The notes beneath the pieces were generated by a model. The model did not search any database and was not told where the DNA came from. It was given only the letters and a program-made list of their open reading frames with translations. A stretch of 19,793 nt of DNA from Oscillospiraceae bacterium. Its GTDB lineage: Bacteria > Bacillota > Clostridia > Oscillospirales > Oscillospiraceae. Position numbers and translations under genes: made by a program. Where the stretch lies: NCBI GenBank assembly GCA_020025295.1, contig JAHHSJ010000038.1, positions 1 through 19,793 of the forward strand. The letters are read 5' to 3'. Of this stretch, positions 6,468 to 12,915 are shown piece by piece; the stretch's first letter is position 1; each line of letters starts with the position of its first letter.

Positions 6468-6902
6468 TTACTGGTAAATGACCTCAGCCCGTACAATCTC
6501 CCGTGCTCTGGCCTGAATGCCTTCCATGCGGCGCACCCATTCCATCTGATCCTGCTTCTTCAGCTCTTCCGTCACACCCTCCGCTTTCGCCATCTGCGCC
6601 ATCGTGATCTCCATCCGCTTTTCCGCCTCGTTTTGGATGTTCGTCAGATAGTCCGCCATCATTCCAGATGTAATCAGATTCACCTCGCGCAATTCCTGAT
6701 TCTCTTCCAGCCAAGCCAGATGCTCCTCGCCCCAATGTGTCAGATGAAAGTCGTCATCCTGTTCCGGAGCGCTCAATGCCGGCAGCCAATACCCGTTTAC
6801 TTCCACATAGGGAATTTTCATGCCTGAAATCGTCCGGGTCTTGACCTTACCCTGTGCCATTTCCTTTTCGAGGTCGATCTCCACCATGTTCTCTTCTGCC
6901 AT
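6468..6902 (-). CDS. TnpV family transposon-encoded protein
   Basis: A 144-residue, mostly helical, charged protein matching the TnpV family of Firmicutes transposons: a short N-terminal segment, YVEVNGYWLPAL, then HWGEEHLAWLEENQELREVN, LITSGMMADYLTNIQNEAE and a C-terminal MEWVRRMEGIQARAREIVRA. The full family pattern appears intact. TnpV is found on mobilisable and conjugative elements; its molecular role is not established. AAAGGAG lies eight bases before the ATG. No transposase, relaxase or integrase is nearby, so this looks like an element remnant or a stand-alone cargo gene. It ends in its own terminator (6360-6422). Confidence 0.85.
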   Translation of the reverse strand: MAEENMVEIDLEKEMAQGKVKTRTISGMKIPYVEVNGYWLPALSAPEQDDDFHLTHWGEEHLAWLEENQELREVNLITSGMMADYLTNIQNEAEKRMEITMAQMAKAEGVTEELKKQDQMEWVRRMEGIQARAREIVRAEVIYQ

Positions 6903-7008
6903 GATTTCTGCTCCTTTCTTCCTTGCCGCCAGAAAAAGAATGCTTGCATGATCATTGTAATACAGAGCAAGGGTTTCGTCTGTTTTTTTTCTGTATTTCT
7001 ACGGAGAG

Positions 7009-7036
7009 TTGACAAAAAGAGGGGATATGATATGAT
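7009..7036 (+). promoter_or_regulatory. strong promoter-like site inside the islet
   Basis: TTGACA (7009-7014) and TATGAT (7031-7036) are separated by 16 bases. The first gene downstream is the broken membrane-protein gene at 7187, leaving a leader of about 145 bases with no clear ORF of its own. Confidence 0.6.
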
Positions 7037-7186
7037 GCATTTGCGGAAGATTATCATTGGATTTGTGAACTTCCAGACCGCCTTCACCTCATTGATTGCT
7101 CAGTCCCATTAAGACCACAAGAGGACAATCCGGACAATTCCAGAGCAAAAGTAAGTGTTTGACTGATTGGGTAAGGAGGAAGACTT

Positions 7187-7513
7187 GTGAATGTACACAT
7201 TCTGACGGCGATTATTCTGGGCACATTGCTGGCCGGTATTTATTTGCTGGTGAGCAAAGAGAATAAATTTTCGGTCAAAATGGCAAAGATCAACGAATAC
7301 TATTCCGCAAAAGAATTTTCTAAGCTTTTCGGAACGGAGCTGATCGTGTTTTCTGTCTCTTGCATTCCGGCTTGGATTGCATATGCCTATGAGATCAAAT
7401 GACTGCTGATCCCTTCTGTAATTTTGATCCTGTGCTGCTTCGTTGGCTGCTTTATCTATGAAGCGGTGTACAGAGCCAAGAAAACGGGTAGAAAGGGGAT
7501 TGAAGATGACTGA
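7187..7513 (+). pseudogene. small multi-span membrane protein interrupted by one TGA
   Basis: GTG 7187 has a near-ideal AAGGAGGA six bases upstream. The first 71 residues (NVHILTAIILGTLLAGIYLL, then a polar loop KENKFSVKMAKINEYYSAKE, then LIVFSVSCIPAWIAYAY) hold two spans. An in-frame TGA at 7400-7402 then interrupts. The same frame continues with LLIPSVILILCCFVGCFIYE, a clear third span, and a basic tail, ending at TGA 7511-7513, eight bases inside the next gene. The continued hydrophobic pattern and the overlap with the next start show that the original gene had about 108 codons. The simplest reading is a nonsense mutation; a functional 71-residue form is possible. The loop and spans vaguely resemble DUF3784-type proteins, but I am not sure. 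Confidence 0.65.
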
Positions 7514-7688
7514 ATTTAGTGATTTTCTCAATGAGCAGTTATCCGATCCTGAGTTGTGTGCGGAATACGATGCATTGGAACCGCAATTTACGATCATTCA
7601 AGAGATGATTGATGACAGACAAGCTGCCGGTCTGACCCAAGAACAGTTGTCGAATGAAACCGAAATTGCGCTGAGCAATATAACTTAG
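7506..7688 (+). pseudogene. HigA-like XRE antitoxin truncated within its HTH
   Basis: The product is 60 residues: MTEFSDFLNEQLSDPELCAE, then a segment typical of HigA-type antitoxins (YDALEPQFTIIQEMIDDRQA), then AGLTQEQLSNETEIALSNIT and a stop. Full-length relatives continue through the recognition helix (SNIS.LE.G...PSL.TL..LA) to about 95-100 residues. Here the sequence stops at the start of that helix, and what follows does not continue the family pattern in any frame I read. It overlaps the end of the broken membrane gene. No HigB/RelE toxin is adjacent. DNA binding is unlikely. A terminator follows at 7726. Confidence 0.75.
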
Positions 7689-7725
7689 TACCTTTCTTTT
7701 TCGATTGGTATGGTACTTGTATGTA

Positions 7726-7770
7726 AAGAGCCGGTAAGAAATAAATCTTACCGGCTCTTAGCTTTTGTTT
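7726..7770. terminator. terminator between the HigA remnant and the HipA kinase
   Basis: A perfect 14-bp stem, AAGAGCCGGTAAGA (7726-7739) with TCTTACCGGCTCTT (7746-7759), has loop AATAAA. AGCTTTTGTTT follows on the plus strand. On the minus strand the following sequence is not T-rich, so it mainly serves the plus strand; it also lies just past the kinase gene stop. Confidence 0.85.
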
Positions 7771-7776
7771 ATTTGG

Positions 7777-8685
7777 TCATTCTCCATCTTCGCTTATATT
7801 CTGCTCGCGCCTACGGAGTCTATTATACGAAAATTCTAATATTTTATCTTTGCGTGAGCTTAACATAGTCATATAAAAATCTTTTTGAAGATCAGATAAG
7901 AATGGAGTGTATTCAACAATCTTTGTGATTTTTTTCATGTCTATTCGTGGGAAAATCCGTTTTAAAGCTCTGTTGCAATCTTTATTTTCTGATGAGGAAA
8001 TGAACTTGAAGTAGTTGATTTTCTGACCATTTATCTTAATAGCAGAACAAGGGTTCTCAAAAATCCGACGATTGCGTTCTTGGGAATCTAACAAGACACT
8101 ACGAATCGTTTCTTCGTCGGCTTGCGGATAAAGACAATTTCCGCAATCATAGACGGGAGCAAGCCATACTTCATCCGTTCTGCCGTTATACAAGAATCCC
8201 CAGTTGCCGTTGTGCCTGTCCCGGTTTCCGATTAGCGCATCGATGATAAACATATCCCAGAACCTGTCAGATAGAATCTGCCGATCAATTGCAGTTTGCT
8301 CCTCTATCGTTCTAACGATATCAACAAGTTCTGTGGCATAACCGCTATAAACGGAATCGATCATCGTGTTTTTTAATGAAGCAAAGTCCTGAATAGAGAG
8401 ACCGTCTGGCGCAAAATCTTTGCAGGCAACAACGATTTTTTCTTTTCCGTTTGAAGTGTAAGTGCCCAGCAAGGTTTCTTGCACTGGAATTCCTACACTT
8501 TGAAAAATATGACAACCGAGGTATTCCGATATACAACCATTTGCATCGCTCATATTATGGTTGATGGAAGACTTGGTTGGAAATTTTAGCATATACTGTT
8601 CGCCGTCATATAAAACGGAGATCTTTTTACCATTTGCTCCGGCATAGGTCTTGTTGCGTCTGGGAAAATTTGTAAAATCAATCAT
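7777..8685 (-). CDS. HipA-family Ser/Thr kinase toxin, short (HipT/CtkA-like) form
   Basis: A 302-residue protein kinase of the HipA fold. Visible features: a Ser-rich loop after the ATP-binding Lys (YMLKFPTKSS, K34, with S39, S40 and S46), conserved Glu in SEYLG (E54), the catalytic loop IGNRDRHNGNWGF (D156, N161) and the metal-binding Asp in VYDCGN (D180). Canonical HipA has about 440 residues with an N-terminal subdomain; here the kinase starts almost at once, as in HipT and CtkA. Known relatives phosphorylate aminoacyl-tRNA synthetases and arrest translation; the target here is unknown. The ATG directly follows the TAA of the upstream XRE gene with zero spacing, so translation is coupled. 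All key residues look present. The gene is AT-richer than the core genes around it. Confidence 0.85.
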   Translation of the reverse strand: MIDFTNFPRRNKTYAGANGKKISVLYDGEQYMLKFPTKSSINHNMSDANGCISEYLGCHIFQSVGIPVQETLLGTYTSNGKEKIVVACKDFAPDGLSIQDFASLKNTMIDSVYSGYATELVDIVRTIEEQTAIDRQILSDRFWDMFIIDALIGNRDRHNGNWGFLYNGRTDEVWLAPVYDCGNCLYPQADEETIRSVLLDSQERNRRIFENPCSAIKINGQKINYFKFISSSENKDCNRALKRIFPRIDMKKITKIVEYTPFLSDLQKDFYMTMLSSRKDKILEFSYNRLRRREQNISEDGE

Positions 8686-9150
8686 TTAGTCATCATCCCG
8701 TTCCATTCGCAGGTACTTTTTTCTTAAATACCAAGCTTGCTCTGACGAAATTTCTTGTTCCACTTCTGCAACATTGATATCTGAATTCAGATCGCACCAT
8801 GTTAGATCCCAATGAAGATCTTTCTTTCCACTGTCTATCATCTCCCAAGATTCTTTCATAGCCTCCAAAGAAATTTGAAGGTAAGGAGGTAATCCTCGTT
8901 CCAGATATTCGTCATTGTACGGAAGCCCCGTCTTGCTATCGTACTCTGCCTTTGCAGGGTCCAAAGACATAATAAACTCCATGGAACAGTCAAGCGCCTT
9001 TGCCAGCTGTTGTATCGTGCGTGCAGAACATTTTTCCAAAGAACTTTTCCCGGAGCAAATATCTATAACAGTAGTCTTTGGTACGCCGCTAATCTTTGAT
9101 AACTGATATTTGGTAATATTTTTGCTGTTAATATACGCTTGAAAAGTCAT
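8686..9150 (-). CDS. XRE-family regulator/antitoxin (HipB-like) with C-terminal extension
   Basis: A 154-residue protein. The HTH of the XRE/Cro type occupies residues 1-60 (NITKYQLSKISGVPKTTVID, then a second-helix region ARTIQQLAKALDCSMEFIM). Residues from about 65 to 154 form an acidic, tryptophan-containing region (ESWEMIDSGKKDLHWDLTWC, SEQAWYLRKKYLRME) not found in the ~80-residue HipB of E. coli. Its gene sits immediately upstream of the kinase and is expected to repress the operon and neutralise the kinase. AGGGTG lies about five bases before the ATG. A palindrome in the promoter spacer is the likely operator. Antitoxin function is inferred from context. Confidence 0.82.
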   Translation of the reverse strand: MTFQAYINSKNITKYQLSKISGVPKTTVIDICSGKSSLEKCSARTIQQLAKALDCSMEFIMSLDPAKAEYDSKTGLPYNDEYLERGLPPYLQISLEAMKESWEMIDSGKKDLHWDLTWCDLNSDINVAEVEQEISSEQAWYLRKKYLRMERDDD

Positions 9151-9175
9151 GGTATCACCCTTTCATGTTACCGCT

Positions 9176-9204
9176 AGTATATCGGTGTACCGACCGCTTG
9201 TCAA
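9176..9204 (-). promoter_or_regulatory. promoter of the XRE-HipA operon with an internal operator palindrome
   Basis: On the minus strand the perfect -35 TTGACA (9199-9204) and TATACT (9176-9181) are separated by 17 bases. The palindrome TCGGTGTACCGA (9182-9193; 5-bp half-sites, 2-base centre) fills the spacer right up to the -10. A further ACCG half-site lies at 9170-9173. A repressor bound here would block RNA polymerase directly, as expected for autoregulation by the XRE protein. Confidence 0.75.
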
Positions 9205-9225
9205 TTGTGCTGCCTCCGTTGTAAT

Positions 9226-9254
9226 TTGACGGGACACCGGAAAACAGGTATAAT
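9226..9254 (+). promoter_or_regulatory. sigma-A promoter of the ABC-F gene
   Basis: TTGACG (9226-9231) and TATAAT (9249-9254) are separated by 17 bases, 38 bases before the ABC-F start. It is back to back with the XRE-HipA promoter; the two -35 elements are 21 bases apart. Confidence 0.85.
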
Positions 9255-9291
9255 ATTTGTTCAATCTGAATGTTAAAGGAGGGATGGGCCC

Positions 9292-11079
9292 ATGCTGATT
9301 TCCGCAGAGCACATCTCGAAAAATTACGGCACAAAGCAGTTGCTGAATGATGTGCATTTGTATCTGGATGAAGGGGAAAAAATCGGCATTATCGGTGTCA
9401 ATGGCACGGGCAAGAGCACTTTTTTGAAGATTCTTGCCGGAGTGGAAGAGGCGGACGAGGGAACGCTTGCCCGGGATCCCAATGTGCAGATTTCCTATCT
9501 CCCCCAGAACCCCCGGATGGAGGAAGATGCCACGGTGCTGGAGCAGGTGTTTTTGCACTATCCGGAGGATTTCCGTGCGCTGAAGGAATACGAAGCCAAA
9601 ACCATGCTGAGCAAGCTGGGCGTCCCGGACTTTGATGCCAAAATCGGCACCCTGTCCGGCGGACAGCGGAAGCGTGTTGCTTTGGCAGCGGCACTGGTGC
9701 ATCCGGCGGATGTGCTGATTCTGGACGAGCCGACCAACCATCTGGACAGTGAGATGGTGGCATGGCTGGAGGAGAAGCTGATTCGGTTCCGGGGCGGCGT
9801 CATTCTGGTGACCCATGACCGCTACTTTCTGGAGCGTGTGGTGACGAAAATCACTGAGTTGACCCGGGGCGCCACCTATTCCTATGAGGCCAACTATTCC
9901 AAGTATCTGGAGTTGAAGGCACAGCGTCTGGAGATGGCACAGGCCACCGAGCGTAAGCGCCAGTCGGTGCTGCGGGTGGAAGCCCAGTGGATCATGCGTG
10001 GAGCCCGAGCCAGAGGAACCAAGAGCAAGGAGCGCATCCAGCGCTACCATGATTTGAAGGATCAGTCGGCGCCGGAGTTGGATCAGGTGGTGAAAATCGC
10101 CGCCGGTATGAGCCGTCTGGGCAAGCAGATCATTGAGTTGGACCATGTGGGCTGCCGCTTTGGGGATAAAACGGTCATTTCGGACTTTACTTATCATGTC
10201 AAGCGCACGGACCGCATCGGTATCGTGGGCCATAACGGCGCAGGCAAAAGCACGCTGCTGAATCTGGCAGCCGGCTGCCTGAAACCCACGGAGGGTACGG
10301 TGACCATCGGTTCCACGGTGCGCATCGGTTACTTTACGCAGGAAGGCCGGGAGATGGACCCGGAGGAAATCGCCTATGACTATGTGTCGGAGGCAGGCGA
10401 CCGGATTGAAACCGGAGAGGGAACTTTTACCGCCTCTCAGCTGATGGAGCGGTTCCTCTTTGACGGTGCGCTGCAGCATACCCCCATCGGTCGGCTCAGC
10501 GGCGGTGAGCGTCGGAGATTGTTCTTGCTCCGTATCCTGATGGGAGCCCCCAATGTGCTGTTTTTGGACGAGCCGACCAACGATCTGGACATTGACACCT
10601 TGACCATTCTGGAGGATTATCTGCTGACCTTCCCGGGTGTCGTAATTGCGGTGTCCCATGACCGCTATTTCCTGGATAAAATGGCGGATGCCATTTTTGA
10701 GGTGAAAGGGGACGGAGCGGTTCAGATTTATTCCGGCAACTACGCCGATTATCTGGATAAGCGGGAACCGGAGGAAACCAAAAGCGAGAAAAAGCAGACG
10801 CAGCCCAAGAAGCAGCAGTCCTCGTCAGAGCCGACGCCCAAGCGGAAGTTCACCTATGGGGAACAGCGAGAGTACGAAACCATCGAGGCAGACCTTGCCG
10901 CCTTGGAGGAGAAAATCGCCGCTGTGGAACAAGCGATGAACGAAGCCGCCAGCGATTATGTGCGTTTGCAGGAGCTGATGGAGCAAAAGACTCAGCTGGA
11001 ACAGGCGCTGGAAGAGAAAACCGAGCGCTGGATGTATCTGGAGGAGCTTGCGGAAAAAATTGCGGCCCGTAAGGGATAA
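9292..11079 (+). CDS. uup: ABC-F ATPase, Uup type, with shortened arm region
   Basis: A soluble 595-residue protein with two ABC domains and no membrane segments. Domain 1: Walker A GVNGTGKST (35-43), signature LSGGQRKR (121-128), Walker B VLILDEPTNHLD (141-152). The interdomain linker contains MRGARARGTKSKERIQRY, as in Uup. Domain 2: Walker A GHNGAGKST near 313, LSGGERRR near 402, LDEPTNDLD. A basic, Gln/Ser-rich spacer leads to a C-terminal coiled coil (about 530-595), also Uup-like. ABC-F proteins act on the ribosome E site or, for Uup, in genome stability and ribosome assembly. Between residues 80 and 110 the usual helical arm segment seems about 45-50 residues short. AAAGGAGGG lies eight bases before the ATG. 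Single-gene unit with its own promoter and terminator. Antibiotic resistance is not suggested by the sequence. Confidence 0.9.
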   Translation: MLISAEHISKNYGTKQLLNDVHLYLDEGEKIGIIGVNGTGKSTFLKILAGVEEADEGTLARDPNVQISYLPQNPRMEEDATVLEQVFLHYPEDFRALKEYEAKTMLSKLGVPDFDAKIGTLSGGQRKRVALAAALVHPADVLILDEPTNHLDSEMVAWLEEKLIRFRGGVILVTHDRYFLERVVTKITELTRGATYSYEANYSKYLELKAQRLEMAQATERKRQSVLRVEAQWIMRGARARGTKSKERIQRYHDLKDQSAPELDQVVKIAAGMSRLGKQIIELDHVGCRFGDKTVISDFTYHVKRTDRIGIVGHNGAGKSTLLNLAAGCLKPTEGTVTIGSTVRIGYFTQEGREMDPEEIAYDYVSEAGDRIETGEGTFTASQLMERFLFDGALQHTPIGRLSGGERRRLFLLRILMGAPNVLFLDEPTNDLDIDTLTILEDYLLTFPGVVIAVSHDRYFLDKMADAIFEVKGDGAVQIYSGNYADYLDKREPEETKSEKKQTQPKKQQSSSEPTPKRKFTYGEQREYETIEADLAALEEKIAAVEQAMNEAASDYVRLQELMEQKTQLEQALEEKTERWMYLEELAEKIAARKG

Positions 11080-11088
11080 TCAAAAAAG

Positions 11089-11133
11089 ACAAGCACCGAA
11101 TCTGGAGCCAGTCCGGATTCGGTGCTTGTTTAT
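11089..11133. terminator. bidirectional terminator between ABC-F and the second RluA gene
   Basis: A perfect 14-bp stem, ACAAGCACCGAATC (11089-11102) with GATTCGGTGCTTGT (11116-11129), is followed by TTATT on the plus strand and by TCTTTTTTGATT on the minus strand. It separates two convergent genes. Confidence 0.9.
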
Positions 11134-11139
11134 TGTCTG

Positions 11140-12108
11140 TCAGAACGAAACCTCGGGGAAGAATTCCTCCACAAAGTCCACATGATTTACCTTCCAGCTC
11201 TTGCCGTTGAGGTATTCCAGCTCTCCGGCGTCTGTGGTGAATTGGAAGGTGAGCTGATAGCTCCAAAGTGCCTGATGGTGCTTGCCGTACTGGCGGTTGA
11301 TGCGCTCGTTGCCGTACTTGCCATCCCCCAGCAGAGGGTGTCCAGCGTGGCTCATCATGGCACGGATCTGATGGGTGCGGCCGGTGATGAGATCACATTC
11401 CACCAGAGACAGTCCCTTGGCACTGGCCAGCGTGCGGTATTTGGTGATGGCCTTTCTTCCGCCGGGAACCGGCTTGGAGCGGACAGACACCTGCTTCTTG
11501 TTCTCGTCCTTGAGAATGAAGCCCTCCAGCGTGCCGGCAGCAGGGGAAGGGCGGCCCAGCACGACGCAGAGGTAGAGCTTTTCCAGTTCCCGATCCCGAA
11601 TCTTCTGATTCATTACCCGCAGAGCCTCGGCGGTTTTGGCAGCGATGACGATGCCGCCGGTGTTCCGGTCAATGCGGTTGCAGAGCGCAGGGGTAAAGGA
11701 GTTTTCCCAGTAGGGGCTCCATTCTTTTTTCTGGTAGAGGTAAGCCTGAATGTGGTTGATGAGGGTGTTGACCTTTTCTGTTTCGTCGGCGTGAACCACC
11801 ATGCCGGGCGCCTTGTTCACCAGCAGGATGTGCTCATCCTCATAGATGATGTCCAGCTTGGGCTTGAACAGCTTCAAAAAGGCGTTTTCCGGGGTGGGAG
11901 TGTCAAAAAACTCATCGTTGATGTAGCACTGCAGCACATCGCCCACCTTCAGCCGGGTGTCCCGGTCGGCACGCTTGCCGTTGAGCTTGATGCGCTTGAT
12001 GCGGATATATTTCTGAGCCAGGGGAGCAGGGAGCAGAGGCAGCGCTTTGGCGATGTAACGATCCAGACGCTGACCTGCGTCGTTTTTCCCGATGGTGAGT
12101 TCCTTCAT
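11140..12108 (-). CDS. RluA-family rRNA pseudouridine synthase, RluC/RluD-like (second of two)
   Basis: A 322-residue protein with an N-terminal S4 RNA-binding domain (AGQRLDRYIAKALPLLPAPL, IRIKRIKLNGKRADRDTRLK) and a catalytic core carrying NRIDRNTGGIVIAAK, whose Asp is the nucleophile, then LITGRTHQIRAMMSHAGHPL and LLGDGKYGN. S4 plus core is the RluC/RluD architecture, which modifies large-subunit rRNA; the exact sites are not assignable. AGGAGG lies about 11 bases before the ATG, and an extended -10 promoter is at 12145. The gene is convergent with ABC-F and divergent from yceD-rpmF. It differs strongly in sequence from the synthase at 4493, so it is not a recent duplicate. Confidence 0.92.
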   Translation of the reverse strand: MKELTIGKNDAGQRLDRYIAKALPLLPAPLAQKYIRIKRIKLNGKRADRDTRLKVGDVLQCYINDEFFDTPTPENAFLKLFKPKLDIIYEDEHILLVNKAPGMVVHADETEKVNTLINHIQAYLYQKKEWSPYWENSFTPALCNRIDRNTGGIVIAAKTAEALRVMNQKIRDRELEKLYLCVVLGRPSPAAGTLEGFILKDENKKQVSVRSKPVPGGRKAITKYRTLASAKGLSLVECDLITGRTHQIRAMMSHAGHPLLGDGKYGNERINRQYGKHHQALWSYQLTFQFTTDAGELEYLNGKSWKVNHVDFVEEFFPEVSF

Positions 12109-12144
12109 AAGGACAGGATCCTCCTGATTGTAGAATGATAAGGT

Positions 12145-12153
12145 ATTATAGCA
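12145..12153 (-). promoter_or_regulatory. extended -10 promoter of the second RluA gene
   Basis: On the minus strand TGcTATAAT is a perfect extended -10. The -35 position is T-rich with no clear hexamer. It lies about 37 bases upstream of the start codon. Confidence 0.6.
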
Positions 12154-12203
12154 TAAACCACAAAGAAAAAACAGCGGACAAGAAAGAGAATCCAGAAAGT
12201 TTG

Positions 12204-12232
12204 TTGCAAAAGGTCAAAAAAACCGCTATAAT
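12204..12232 (+). promoter_or_regulatory. upstream promoter P1 of yceD-rpmF
   Basis: TTGCAA (12204-12209), 17 bases, TATAAT (12227-12232). This is the first of two tandem promoters in the gap between the divergent RluA gene and yceD. Confidence 0.75.
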
Positions 12233-12294
12233 AGACCAGAATGCCGCAGTAGGGCTTAGTTCGCAGAAAAATACCTTTGTGATATAAAAAATGT

Positions 12295-12323
12295 TTGACA
12301 CAGGGGGACCCTTGCGGTATAAT
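12295..12323 (+). promoter_or_regulatory. perfect-consensus promoter P2 of yceD-rpmF
   Basis: TTGACA (12295-12300), 17 bases, TATAAT (12318-12323): a perfect match to the sigma-A consensus in both hexamers and spacing, 30 bases before the yceD start. This is the strongest promoter in the window, as expected for a ribosomal protein operon. Confidence 0.9.
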
Positions 12324-12352
12324 ACAACTTGTGCCGTTATGCGAGGTGTACT

Positions 12353-12853
12353 ATGCTTCTCGATTTGAAAGATTTGATTGTCCGTCCCGGTGAGGCGCTT
12401 CCTTTTGACTTTGAGCTGGATCTGTCCGAGCTGGATTTCTACGGAACGCATCCCATTGTGGAGCCTGTCCATGTGACCGGCGAAGTCCGCAACCATGCCG
12501 GACTGTTGATGATGACCGGCACAGCCGTCACCAATCTTCATGTGAACTGTGACCGCTGCGGAAAGCCCTTCCAGCGTTTGATGGAGCTTCCCTTTGAGCA
12601 TATGCTTGCGGATCATCTGGAAGATGAAGAAAATGACGAGATCGTCCTGCTGGACGGCACGGTGCTGAATGCCGACGATGTGATTGAAGATGACTTCGTC
12701 TACGGCATGGATACCAGCAACCTCTGCAAAGAGGATTGCAAGGGCCGCTGCTACCGCTGCGGAGCGGATTTGAACGAAGGCGAGTGCAAGTGCAAGCCTG
12801 AGATCGATCCCCGCATGGCAGTGCTGGCCAAGCTGCTGGAGAAGCAGGATTAA
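12353..12853 (+). CDS. yceD: YceD/DUF177 large-subunit rRNA accumulation protein
   Basis: A 166-residue DUF177 protein. Family members (YceD in E. coli, Duf177 in plants) are needed for normal 23S rRNA accumulation and almost always sit directly upstream of rpmF, as here. Visible features are PVHVTGEVRNHAGLLMMTGT, a CDRCG pair (CxxC) in the middle, the acidic region, and the C-terminal cysteine cluster CKEDCKGRCYRCGADLN with ECKC, probably binding zinc. I chose ATG 12353 because GAGGTG lies just upstream and an in-frame TTG at 12329 would begin almost inside the promoter. Spacing from GAGGTG to ATG is only four bases. Cotranscribed with rpmF, with no terminator between them apart from a hairpin without T-run. 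Confidence 0.92.
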   Translation: MLLDLKDLIVRPGEALPFDFELDLSELDFYGTHPIVEPVHVTGEVRNHAGLLMMTGTAVTNLHVNCDRCGKPFQRLMELPFEHMLADHLEDEENDEIVLLDGTVLNADDVIEDDFVYGMDTSNLCKEDCKGRCYRCGADLNEGECKCKPEIDPRMAVLAKLLEKQD

Positions 12854-12915
12854 CTTTTTGTAAGCTCCCCCAAATGGGGCTTAAGCAGTGCGGTTTAGAA
12901 CTGCGCAGGCGTGTT

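Noticed and set aside
7032..7112. 26-codon ORF starting MMHLRK
   Set aside because: Its start lies within the -10 region of the promoter-like site, so it could not be translated from that promoter, and it has no Shine-Dalgarno.
7109..7597. Minus-strand 162-codon ORF opposite the broken membrane and antitoxin genes
   Set aside because: The plus strand has ribosome binding site, hydrophobic spans and HigA-like motifs; the antisense frame has none.
9163..10659. Long (498-codon) minus-strand open frame opposite the ABC-F gene
   Set aside because: The plus strand encodes a complete ABC-F protein with promoter and ribosome binding site; the opposite frame is His/Gln-rich shadow sequence typical of antisense to GC-rich genes.
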